In this document: piece after piece, positions 18,116 to 25,702 of the stretch
Layout of the letters: each line of letters begins with the position of its first letter
How positions within the stretch are numbered: the stretch's first letter is position 1
NCBI GenBank assembly: GCA_963811825.1
Contig: CAWESS010000022.1
Span: 259,992 to 323,991, forward strand
Length of the DNA stretch: 64,000 nucleotides
DNA from: Fodinibacter sp963811825
GTDB lineage: Bacteria; Actinomycetota; Actinomycetes; Actinomycetales; Dermatophilaceae
Direction of reading: 5' to 3'
Notes under the pieces: generated by a model
Databases searched by the model: none
Seen by the model: only the letters and a program-made list of their open reading frames with translations
What the model was told of the DNA's origin: nothing
Program-made: the position numbers and the translations under genes

Positions 18116-18345
18116 TGCCGGTCGACGAGCCGCACCGGGTGACGTGTCACCTCGACCGCCTCCTCGAGGAGCGGGGCATGACCCTCGCGGCCCTCGCGGA
18201 TGCCGTCGGGGTCACCGTCGTGAACCTCTCGGTGCTGAAGAACAACCGGGCCAAGGCCGTGCGCTTCAGCACCATCACCGCGATCTGCGAGGTGCTCGAC
18301 TGCCAGGTGGGCGACGTGCTGAGCGTCGAGCACGAGGTGCGCTGA
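18115..18345 (+). CDS. XRE/Cro-CI family transcriptional regulator (small)
   Basis: A 76-residue protein that is essentially one helix-turn-helix domain: LDRLLEERGMTLAALADAVGV, then NLSVLKNNRAKAVRFSTI and the YozG-type ending CEVLDCQVGDVLSVE. It is translationally coupled to the DUF2975 gene (TGATG overlap). It probably binds the tandem operator at 17398-17452 and represses its own operon, by analogy with YozG/YoaS pairs. No sensor domain is present, so any signal would have to come through the membrane partner or a co-repressor. Confidence 0.88.
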   Translation: MPVDEPHRVTCHLDRLLEERGMTLAALADAVGVTVVNLSVLKNNRAKAVRFSTITAICEVLDCQVGDVLSVEHEVR

Positions 18346-18360
18346 CGGCATCCGACGCGG

Positions 18361-19581
18361 TTACGGACGCGCGTCGGGGCCACCGAGGCGGCGCAGGATC
18401 GGCTGGGATGCCGCGGCGAGCACCGCCGCTGCCACCCCGGCTCCCACGGTGACGGCGAAGGCTCCCGAGTGTCCGTGGAGGTCGGCGAGGCGACCGGCGG
18501 TGGCCGACCCGACGGCATACCCGATGCCGGTGGCGCCGGCGAGCAGGGTCATCGCGGCACCGACGCGCTGCACCGGGGCAGCGCGCTCGCCGAGCATGAA
18601 GACGCTGATCATGTACGGCGCGACGACGAAGCCGAGCACGAGGACGACCGCGAACAGCTGTGGCACGGTGTCCGTGACGAGCAGCGGCAACGACAGCAGT
18701 CCGAGCCCGAGGGCCGCGACGAGAACCCTTGAGGCGTAACCGAACCGGGCGGGCAGGGCCGCGACGGCGAGCCCGGCGATGACCGAGCCGACCCCGAGGC
18801 AGGCGTGCACGAGGCCCGCGATGCCGCTCTGTCCGGCATCCGTCGCGAGCACCGTGGTGCCGGTCTGGATCGAGCCGAAGACGACGCCGACGAGCAGCTG
18901 GGCCGCCAGCAGCACGACGAAGGCGGCCGTGATGAGCCGGGCGCCGGGTGCGGCCTCGGGCCGGTGCGCGTGGGTGAGCCGTGCCGTGGGGTGCAGGGCG
19001 AAGGCGCACCCGAAGACGAGCAGGATCGACGCGGCGATGACCAGTGCCAGCTCGGGGCTCGCGACGACGACGATGAGGCCGAGCAGGGCCGGGCCGAGCA
19101 CGAATGACGCCTCGTCCGCGGCGCCCTCGTAGGAGAAGGCCGCCTCCATGAGGCGCGGCTGGTGGTGCTCCTGGTGGCGGGTGATGGGGCGCCAGCGCAC
19201 CCGGGCCAGCGGGCCGATCTGCGGCATCGCGGCGCCGGCGAGGGCGGCCGAGGTGATGACCGCCCACGGGGCGACCTGCGCGTGGGCGAGGGCGACGAGG
19301 GCGATGAGGCCCATTCCGCCGAGCACCGACTGCACGAACACGACGGGGCGCTGCCCGACACGGTCGGCGAGGGACCCGGCGACCGGAGCGCCGACGGCAT
19401 TCGCGACGGCCAGGGCTCCGGCGGCGGCACCACCGGTCCCGTACGAGCCGGTCGTCTCGGCGACGAGGAGGAGGGTGCCCATCTGGGCCATGGCGAGAGG
19501 CAGCCGGCCGATGAAGGCAACGGCGACGTAGAGGGGTCCGGCGAGGCTGAACAGCCGCCGGTACGAGGCGATCGGGGACAT
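18361..19581 (-). CDS. MFS transporter
   Basis: A 406-residue membrane protein with about twelve transmembrane segments. GSLADRVGQRPVVFVQS in loop 2-3 and GRLADLHGHSG in the second half mark the MFS fold. It begins at the ATG 19581 (MSPIASYRRLFSLAGP). Its stop lies 15 bases beyond the XRE gene, convergently. It belongs to the drug/sugar efflux-like side of the family; no substrate can be named. The upstream 188 bases hold a diverged copy of an intergenic palindrome also seen at 36213. Confidence 0.85.
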   Translation of the reverse strand: MSPIASYRRLFSLAGPLYVAVAFIGRLPLAMAQMGTLLLVAETTGSYGTGGAAAGALAVANAVGAPVAGSLADRVGQRPVVFVQSVLGGMGLIALVALAHAQVAPWAVITSAALAGAAMPQIGPLARVRWRPITRHQEHHQPRLMEAAFSYEGAADEASFVLGPALLGLIVVVASPELALVIAASILLVFGCAFALHPTARLTHAHRPEAAPGARLITAAFVVLLAAQLLVGVVFGSIQTGTTVLATDAGQSGIAGLVHACLGVGSVIAGLAVAALPARFGYASRVLVAALGLGLLSLPLLVTDTVPQLFAVVLVLGFVVAPYMISVFMLGERAAPVQRVGAAMTLLAGATGIGYAVGSATAGRLADLHGHSGAFAVTVGAGVAAAVLAAASQPILRRLGGPDARP

Positions 19582-19698
19582 GCGGGGCTTCCTGGTCTGC
19601 GCCCGGGGAGGGCGAGGCGAGCGTGCGCCGAACCCGCCTCCAAGGACGCACCAGGACCCTGTGCTCCGCCCATTCTACCGGCTGCCACGCCCCGACTA

Positions 19699-19746
19699 CG
19701 CCCGATGCCAAGCTTCACGTTCGCACCACAACGGTGGGTTGCGAAC
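19699..19746. terminator. Imperfect hairpin downstream of the FtsX-type gene (copy A of a repeated element)
   Basis: GTTCGCA (19719-19725) can pair with TGCGAAC (19740-19746), with a second CCAC/GTGG helix and a two-base bulge. It lies just beyond the 3' end of the minus-strand ABC permease gene (stop at 19770), a terminator-like position, but there is no T run. Bases 19699-19729 align with 36213-36245: 29 of 31 match, with one two-base gap. The two palindromes are therefore related copies. Confidence 0.5.
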
Positions 19747-19769
19747 TGGTCTGTCAGGGTGCGGCGGGG

Positions 19770-22700
19770 TCAGGTGGCGCGGCGGGTGACCTGAGGAGCC
19801 TTTCGGATGCCGGCCCACGCGATCGCGCCCGCCACCATCGGTACCAGCACGCCCACGACGAGCAGCGAGAGCCACGGGATGACGAGGATCGTCTCCTGGC
19901 CCGTGGGCACCCCGGTCACCGAGCTCCAGCCCTCGCTCGTGAGGGCCCGCGAGATCGCGATACCCGGCACGAGCCCGACCGCCACCCCGAGCACGCAGCC
20001 CACCGCGGCGAGGAGGAACGCTGCTGAGCCGGCCATGAGCCGGCGGGTGCCGCGCGTGGCCCCGAGGGCGGCCAGCGTCGCCTGGTCGCTCTGCTGCTCG
20101 GCCACGGTGAGCGCGGTCGAGGTCAGGGTGATGACGAGGATGAGCAGGCCGAAGACGCCCAGCAGGACAGCGACCACGATGCGGTCGTCACGGGAGAAGC
20201 CTCGCTCGACGAAGACCTCGACCTGGTCGCCGAGCACCTCCTGCAGCCGCTCCACCACCTCGGTGCTGACGGGTGCCCCCGAGGGGTCGCGCACGGTGAA
20301 TCCCGCGGGTTGGGTGCTCCAGCCCGTGGTGACGGGGGAGTCCGAGGCCAGCATCAGGTTGGCCCCCATGAGCATTCCCTCGGTCTCGGCGGAGACGGGC
20401 AGCTGGATGACGGGAAGGGTGACCTCCTGCACCACCTCCACCTGCGGGTCGATGGGGCCGGTGGCCATGGGGTCGGTGAGCAACGTGCCCCGGGCCAGCT
20501 GCACCCGGTCACCGGAGACCGCCGAGGGCGAGAGGGTGCGGGTGATCACGGCGCCGTCGCGCACGGCATCCGCCTGCTTCTCGTCGAGGGTGAGGCGTCG
20601 CACGATCTCCTCGATCGGCAGCAGCAGCGTGGACCCGCTTCCGGCGTAGGCGGCGCCGTCCGACGAACAGGGTGGGGAGCGCCACACGAACGAGTCAGCG
20701 GTGCCGGCTTCCTCCGCAGCCAGGTACCGGGCGTTCTCGGCGGCGTCCCACTCCGGGTCCGAGACGGTGCGCGCCGCGGTGCAGCCGGGCGGCACGATGG
20801 TGACGAACTCGACGCGGTAGGGGTCGGTGGGCATCTGCCCGTCCCCCGTCATCGGGTCCACGGACCCCGCGGCAAGGTTCTCGGAGACCACCAGCCCCGG
20901 TGTGGCCGCCCGCACGGCATCCGCAGCGAGGGGCTCGGCCCAGGACCGCACCACGGCCTCGCCGCTCAGCGTCAGGGGTGTGTAGGTCCGGCGGGCCTGT
21001 TCGGTGTCGCTCGCGAGCCCGGTGAGCCCGAAGCTCAGGCCGGCGACGGCGGCGAGCACCGCTGCCACCGACGGTGCGCTGCGCGAGCGATGGCGGGCGA
21101 GGTCGCGCGCAGCCATCCGCAGGGTCGTCGGCAGGTGCGCGCCGAGCCGGCCGACGCCCGACAGGGCGACCGGCACGAGGAAGAGCGACCCGACGATGAG
21201 CACGACGGCGCCGAGGGTGACCACGTAGTCCGCGCCGGTCTGCACCCCGAGCAGCTGCGCGAGGCTGGGCAGGCCGGCGACGCCGGTCGACCCGAGGACG
21301 ACGAGGCCGCCCAGGGTGGCCAGCACCACCCCGACGGCGAGGACGACCTTGCTCGGCGGGGGCGAGACGGCCTGGCCGCGCATCACGCCGACGATGTCGA
21401 GCCGACCGAGTCGGCGGGCAGGAATGAGCGCGGCGATGAGTGTGCTCGCGACCGCGCACAGGGCGATGCCGGCGAGCAGGCCCCACCGGATGTCGAGCGG
21501 CGCGTCGATGCGGAAGTCGGCCCACCGGTTCAGCCCGCGGATCACGAGCGGCGTCAGGGCGACCCCGAGCACCGTGCCTGCCACGGCGGACGTCGCTCCG
21601 AGCACGAGAGCTGAGGCCAGCACCGTGCGGCGGAGCACTGGGGTGCTGGCGCCGTTGCTCGCGGCCAGGGCGAGGGTGCGTCGCTGCCGGGCCGCGCTGA
21701 CGGCGAATGCCGGCCCGACGAGGAGGGTGGTGATGACGAGCAGCATCGCGCCACCCAGGCCTGCGATGAGCCGCATCTGGCTGTCGTCGCCGGAGGCCGA
21801 GTCCTGCAGGTCGGCCGGCAGCTCCTCGATCGCCGGCGGTTCGCGCAGGACCGACGCCGACGTGACCCGGAAGCCGTACTCGTTCAGGGTGAGCACGTCC
21901 TCCCACGTCACGGGGTCGGCGCCGCGCACGATCCACCCGCCCGGTCCCGGCTGCAGACCGTTCGGCTCGACCGCCATCACCAGCCCGACGTCCCCGTAGA
22001 GGCTGCCCGCCCTGGCCACCCCGACGATCGCGAGGGTCTGCTCGGCGCCGCCGACGGTGACCGTCGCCGTCCCGCTGGTGGGGAGCCCACGCTCGATGCC
22101 GGATGCCGTGACGAGGCCCTCGTCGGTGCCGTCCGGCCAGCGCCCGGAGACGAGCTCGAGCCGCTCCCCGAGGCCGACCCGGCCGTCGAGCGCGAGCCCG
22201 CCCACCCGGACTCGACGCTCTCCGACGGAGAACCGGGCCTCGAAGTCCGTCACCGATGACACGGGCGCGCCGACGAGGGCGGCCACGGCATCCGCGTTGC
22301 CCGAGGGCGACCGCTGGGTGTCGAAACCCGGGATCGGGCGCGCCTCACCCAGGGAGCCGCCCGATCCGTAGTTCGGGTCGGGGCCCTGGAGGACCTGCAT
22401 GGACTCAGGCCCCTCGACGAGTGCCTGACCGTTGCCCATGAGCAGGGGGATGGCCTCGGCGCCGCGGACGTCCGAGGTCATCGACAGGGTCACGACGAGG
22501 CTGAGCAGCAGCGTGGGCACCGCGACCATGACGACGACGAGCGCGCTGCGACCACGGTGGCGGCGCACGTCGCGGCGGGCCATCCGCAGGGCGACCGCCC
22601 AGCTCGCGCGCCAGGCGGCGAACCGGCTGGGCTCGGCGTGCTGGTCGGGGGTGTGCCGTCCGCCGTCCGTTCGTCCTTCGGGACGGACGAGGGTGGTCAT
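19770..22700 (-). CDS. FtsX-like ABC transporter permease (MacB-type)
   Basis: A 976-residue permease. One helix lies near residue 50, a large extracytoplasmic domain at about 70-330, a first FtsX core of three to four helices at about 340-470, two more helices (about 490-545), a second extracytoplasmic domain (about 590-840) and a C-terminal FtsX core at about 855-965 with VAEQQSDQATLAALGATRG. This is the double-FtsX architecture of actinobacterial exporters of the LolCDE/MacB superfamily. The ATG at 22700 overlaps the ATPase stop by four bases. With the ATPase and PadR gene it forms an operon, probably for export of a peptide, antibiotic or lipid. Confidence 0.88.
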   Translation of the reverse strand: MTTLVRPEGRTDGGRHTPDQHAEPSRFAAWRASWAVALRMARRDVRRHRGRSALVVVMVAVPTLLLSLVVTLSMTSDVRGAEAIPLLMGNGQALVEGPESMQVLQGPDPNYGSGGSLGEARPIPGFDTQRSPSGNADAVAALVGAPVSSVTDFEARFSVGERRVRVGGLALDGRVGLGERLELVSGRWPDGTDEGLVTASGIERGLPTSGTATVTVGGAEQTLAIVGVARAGSLYGDVGLVMAVEPNGLQPGPGGWIVRGADPVTWEDVLTLNEYGFRVTSASVLREPPAIEELPADLQDSASGDDSQMRLIAGLGGAMLLVITTLLVGPAFAVSAARQRRTLALAASNGASTPVLRRTVLASALVLGATSAVAGTVLGVALTPLVIRGLNRWADFRIDAPLDIRWGLLAGIALCAVASTLIAALIPARRLGRLDIVGVMRGQAVSPPPSKVVLAVGVVLATLGGLVVLGSTGVAGLPSLAQLLGVQTGADYVVTLGAVVLIVGSLFLVPVALSGVGRLGAHLPTTLRMAARDLARHRSRSAPSVAAVLAAVAGLSFGLTGLASDTEQARRTYTPLTLSGEAVVRSWAEPLAADAVRAATPGLVVSENLAAGSVDPMTGDGQMPTDPYRVEFVTIVPPGCTAARTVSDPEWDAAENARYLAAEEAGTADSFVWRSPPCSSDGAAYAGSGSTLLLPIEEIVRRLTLDEKQADAVRDGAVITRTLSPSAVSGDRVQLARGTLLTDPMATGPIDPQVEVVQEVTLPVIQLPVSAETEGMLMGANLMLASDSPVTTGWSTQPAGFTVRDPSGAPVSTEVVERLQEVLGDQVEVFVERGFSRDDRIVVAVLLGVFGLLILVITLTSTALTVAEQQSDQATLAALGATRGTRRLMAGSAAFLLAAVGCVLGVAVGLVPGIAISRALTSEGWSSVTGVPTGQETILVIPWLSLLVVGVLVPMVAGAIAWAGIRKAPQVTRRAT

Positions 22701-23428
22701 CGGGCAGCCTCGCCGGCGGCGAGGAGGTCCTCCGGCCGCTCGCGCTGGCCCGTGCTGTCGACGACGACCCCGTCGCGCAGGAACACGACCCGGTCGGCCC
22801 ACGCCGCGTGTCGCGCCTCGTGCGTGACGAGCAGCCCGGCCACCCCTTCGTCGCAGCGCTCGCGCAGGACGCGCAGCACGTCCTCACCGGTGTGGCTGTC
22901 GAGCGCCCCGGTCGGCTCGTCGGCGAGCACGAAGCGGCGGCTGCCGACCAGGGCCCGGGCGATGGCGACCCGTTGCTGCTGACCGCCGGACATCTGGTCG
23001 GGGAAGCGGTCCGAGAGGTCCATCAACCCCATGAGGTCGAGGGTGCGCCGGGCCTGCCGCCGGGCCTGCCCCGCGCGGGTGCCGTCGAGCTCGAGTGGCA
23101 GGGCGACGTTCTCGGCCGCGGTCAGGCTCGGGATGAGGTTGTAGTCCTGGAAGACGAAGCCCATGCGGCGGCGGCGCAGCTTGGCGAGGTCGCGCGGCGC
23201 CAGGTCGGTGAGCGTGTCGCCGCCGATGCTCACCGTGCCGCTCGTCGGCCGGTCGAGGCCACCCGCGACGTTGAGCAGGGTCGACTTGCCCGAGCCGCTG
23301 GGCCCCATGACGGCCACGAGCTCGCCGATGTGGATGTCGAGGCTGACACCCGCGAGCGCGACGACCGCCATGTTCCGGTCGCCGTGGATCCGGGTGACGT
23401 CGGTGAGGACGACGTGTGGTGTGCTCAT
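22697..23428 (-). CDS. ABC transporter ATP-binding protein (MacB/LolD-like)
   Basis: A 243-residue ATPase. It has Walker A GPSGSGKST (about residues 40-48), Q-loop FQDYNLIPSL, signature MSGGQQQRVAIARAL, Walker B FVLADEPTGALD and the switch His in VTHEARHAAW. NVAGGLDRPTSG after the P-loop is typical of the LolD/MacB group that partners with FtsX-type permeases such as the next gene. Its start overlaps the stop of the padR gene by four bases, and its stop overlaps the permease start by four bases; the trio is translationally coupled. Confidence 0.92.
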   Translation of the reverse strand: MSTPHVVLTDVTRIHGDRNMAVVALAGVSLDIHIGELVAVMGPSGSGKSTLLNVAGGLDRPTSGTVSIGGDTLTDLAPRDLAKLRRRRMGFVFQDYNLIPSLTAAENVALPLELDGTRAGQARRQARRTLDLMGLMDLSDRFPDQMSGGQQQRVAIARALVGSRRFVLADEPTGALDSHTGEDVLRVLRERCDEGVAGLLVTHEARHAAWADRVVFLRDGVVVDSTGQRERPEDLLAAGEAAR

Positions 23429-24081
23429 GGCTGGTTCCCCCCGGGGAGCGTGGTGCTCAGGCTGAATGACGTGGCTGTCGCGACGGCGTGCGGCACCACG
23501 TCGGATGCCGTGGCGTACTCGGGCCGCAGCCGGCGCCGGGCGATCATCGTCTCGACGTGGTCGAGCCAGCGCGCCTCGCCCTCCGCGGCGAAGATGAGGT
23601 TCTCGAGGACGAGGAGCCAGGCGAGCGGGTCCTCGCTGGCCCCGGAGCGCTCGGCAGCCCCCTCAGTGCTGCCGAGTGCCTCGCGCTTCAGGCGGGTGAG
23701 GTCGCTGAGGTGGCGCAACGTGGCGGTGCGCTGGGACTGCACGACGGCCGGCACGTCGACGCCCGGTGCCGTCACGGCGAGTGCGAGCTTGATGGTCAGC
23801 TCGTCGCGCGGGGTGTTCGTGCGGTCCACGGGCGTGGTCCACCAGGCGTCGAGGGCTCGGCGACCCTCCGGGGTGAGGCGGTACGCGATGCGCCCCTCGG
23901 CATCCGGCTCGCCCACCTGCTCGACGAGTCCGTCGCGCACGAGGCGGTCGAGTGTCGTGTAGACCTGCCCGACGTTGAGCGGCCAGGTGCCGCCGGTGCG
24001 CCCCTCGAACTCGCTGCGCAGCTGGGCACCGTACTTCTCGCCCTCGGCGAGCAGCGCCATGAGCCCTGACCTGACCGACAT
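23425..24081 (-). CDS. PadR-family transcriptional regulator
   Basis: A 218-residue repressor. The N-terminal winged helix (SGLMALLAEGEKYGAQLRSEFE, then GQVYTTLDRLVRDGLVEQ and RIAYRLTPEGRRALDAW) is typical of PadR. The C-terminal half is a helical dimerisation domain of the Vir/PadR_C type. The ATG at 24081 has GAGGGG at correct spacing. It is the first gene of the ABC export operon. It probably represses that operon through the large inverted repeat immediately upstream (24101-24150), with release by the exported compound; this is inference from the family. Confidence 0.9.
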   Translation of the reverse strand: MSVRSGLMALLAEGEKYGAQLRSEFEGRTGGTWPLNVGQVYTTLDRLVRDGLVEQVGEPDAEGRIAYRLTPEGRRALDAWWTTPVDRTNTPRDELTIKLALAVTAPGVDVPAVVQSQRTATLRHLSDLTRLKREALGSTEGAAERSGASEDPLAWLLVLENLIFAAEGEARWLDHVETMIARRRLRPEYATASDVVPHAVATATSFSLSTTLPGGNQP

Positions 24082-24100
24082 CGTCCACCCCTCTGAGCAC

Positions 24101-24150
24101 GTAATACCCGGTATGCATCCTTGCGGTAGGAGATGTATACCGAGTATTAC
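24101..24150. promoter_or_regulatory. PadR-type operator (18-base inverted repeat)
   Basis: GTAATACCCGGTATGCAT (24101-24118) is mirrored by ATGTATACCGAGTATTAC (24133-24150): 16 of 18 positions are complementary, with a 14-base spacer. It begins 20 bases upstream of the padR start codon. It is far richer in A+T than its surroundings. ATGTAT/ATACAT halves are typical PadR sites. The arm nearest the gene also supplies a TATTAC sequence suitable as a -10 for the minus strand. Confidence 0.75.
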
Positions 24151-24185
24151 CCTGCCGTCGCAAGTGCGCTGGGGCGCGGGACTGC

Positions 24186-24548
24186 TCAGTTGGCGAGGAC
24201 CGTGGCGGCCAGGGCGAGTGCCGCGGGGACCGTCTGCACGAAGAGGATCTTCCGGCTCGCCGTCAGTGCCCCGAAGATCCCGGCGACGATGACGCACCCG
24301 AGCGTGAACACCGCGAACGCGAACCGGTGCTCCTGCGGCCCGACCATCGCGAGCAGCAGCCCGACGACGAGGAACCCGTTGTACAGGCCCTGGTTCGCGG
24401 CCAGCACCTTGGTCTGGGCCGCCAGCTCACGACTCGTACCGAAGGCGGCCCGGCCGCGCGGGGTGTCCCACCACGCCATCTCGAGGATGACGATGTAGAC
24501 GTGGATCAGGGCGACGAGGCCCGTGAGGACCAGCGCGACGGTGCTCAT
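24186..24548 (-). CDS. DUF1304-family membrane protein
   Basis: A 120-residue protein with four transmembrane helices. It matches the DUF1304 pattern: VALIHVYIVILEMAWWDTPRGRAAFG at the N-terminus, then LAANQGLYNGFLVVGLLLA, FTLGCVIVAGIFGALTASR, and a final helix ending at the C-terminus. Family function is unknown. Its stop is 35 bases from the PadR operator and its start is preceded by a long perfect hairpin (24581-24646), so it is probably its own transcription unit. Confidence 0.85.
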   Translation of the reverse strand: MSTVALVLTGLVALIHVYIVILEMAWWDTPRGRAAFGTSRELAAQTKVLAANQGLYNGFLVVGLLLAMVGPQEHRFAFAVFTLGCVIVAGIFGALTASRKILFVQTVPAALALAATVLAN

Positions 24549-24580
24549 GCCCGATGTCTACCGCATCCGCGGGCCGGGCA

Positions 24581-24646
24581 CGGTCGAGAGGAGGCAACAC
24601 GCAGGGCCAGGACGCGGCATCCGTGCGTGTTGCCTCCTCTCGACCG
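24581..24646. terminator. Perfect 23-base inverted repeat (hairpin without T tract)
   Basis: The arm 24581-24603 (CGGTCGAGAGGAGGCAACAC, then GCA) is exactly complementary to 24624-24646, with a 20-base loop. It lies between the 3' end of the minus-strand quinone oxidoreductase gene (24682) and the start of the DUF1304 gene (24548). It may therefore terminate the former. It has no T run, as is common for actinobacterial intrinsic hairpins. Confidence 0.65.
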
Positions 24647-24681
24647 AGGCCATGGCTCGCAGGTGGCTGCCGAGTGCCTCG

Positions 24682-25659
24682 TCAGGGCGTGAGCAGGATC
24701 TTGCCGATGTGGCCACTTGCCTCGAGCTCGCGGTGCGCGTCGGCCGCCGCGGAGAGCGGATGCCGTGACATCACCACTGGTCGCACCTCACCAGCCTCGA
24801 TGAGTGGCCAGACGTGTTCACGGACGGCGGCCACGATCGTCGCCTTCTCGGCCGCGGGCCGAGCGCGCAGCGACGTCGCGATGACCGCAGCCCGCTTGCG
24901 CAGCAACATCGAGATGTCGAGCTCGGCGCGGGTACCGCCCATCATCCCGATGATGACGAGGCGACCGTTCGGGGCGAGCACCGACACGTTGCGCGCGAGG
25001 TACTTGGCCCCCATGTTGTCGAGCACGACGTCCGCGCCGACCCCGTCGGTCGCTGCATGCACCCGCTCGACGAAGTCCTCGTCGCGGTAGTTCACCAGCA
25101 CCTCGGCGCCCAGCTCGGCACACGCCGCGAGCTTCTCCGCCGACCCGGCCGTCACCGCCACCACCGCCCCGATCGCACGCCCGAGCTGGATCGCCATGGT
25201 CCCGATGCCGGACGACCCGCCGTGCACGAGCAGGGTCTCGCCGGGCTGGAGGTTGGCCGTGAGGAAGACGTTGGACCACACCGTGCACGCGACCTCCGGC
25301 AGGGCCGCCGCGTCGACGAGGGAGACCCCGGTGGGCACCGGCAACAGCTGCTCGGCGGGCACGCGGACCAGCTCGGCATAGCCTCCGCCCGACAACAGCG
25401 CGCACACCTCGTCACCGACCGACCAGCCGGTGACGCCGTCGCCGAGTGACTCGATCGTTCCGCTCGCCTCGAGCCCCGGTACCTCGGACTCACCCGGCGG
25501 TGGTGCATACCCGCCCTGTCGCTGCAGCACGTCGGCCCGGTTGACCCCGGCCGCCGCGACGCGCACGAGCACCTCGCCTGCCCTGGGCTGCGGGTTCTCG
25601 ACGTCGGTGAGGACGAGGGCGTCGGGCCCTCCGAACTCCGGGATGGTGATGGCCTTCAT
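24682..25659 (-). CDS. NAD(P)H:quinone oxidoreductase, zinc-independent MDR family (PIG3-like)
   Basis: A 325-residue medium-chain dehydrogenase/reductase without the catalytic zinc ligands. GroES-like domain: GEVLVRVAAAGVNRADVLQRQGGY. Then VPGLEASGTIESLGDGV and the Rossmann motif LVHGGSSGIGTMAIQLGRAIGA. The C-terminus ASGHIGKILL is typical. This fits the PIG3/TP53I3-type quinone oxidoreductases that reduce quinones with NADPH. I start it at MKAITIPEFGGP (25659), where GGTGGGGGG precedes the ATG; the 13 extra upstream residues lack a ribosome site. Confidence 0.9.
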   Translation of the reverse strand: MKAITIPEFGGPDALVLTDVENPQPRAGEVLVRVAAAGVNRADVLQRQGGYAPPPGESEVPGLEASGTIESLGDGVTGWSVGDEVCALLSGGGYAELVRVPAEQLLPVPTGVSLVDAAALPEVACTVWSNVFLTANLQPGETLLVHGGSSGIGTMAIQLGRAIGAVVAVTAGSAEKLAACAELGAEVLVNYRDEDFVERVHAATDGVGADVVLDNMGAKYLARNVSVLAPNGRLVIIGMMGGTRAELDISMLLRKRAAVIATSLRARPAAEKATIVAAVREHVWPLIEAGEVRPVVMSRHPLSAAADAHRELEASGHIGKILLTP

Positions 25660-25702
25660 CCCCCCACCGTATGCCGGGCGCGCCTCGGCCGAGCCCAACG
25701 AC

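Noticed and set aside
24604..24623. The loop of the 24581-24646 hairpin as a riboswitch or sRNA
   Set aside because: The perfect stem with a simple 20-base loop has no conserved aptamer features; a terminator or cruciform is the more economical reading.
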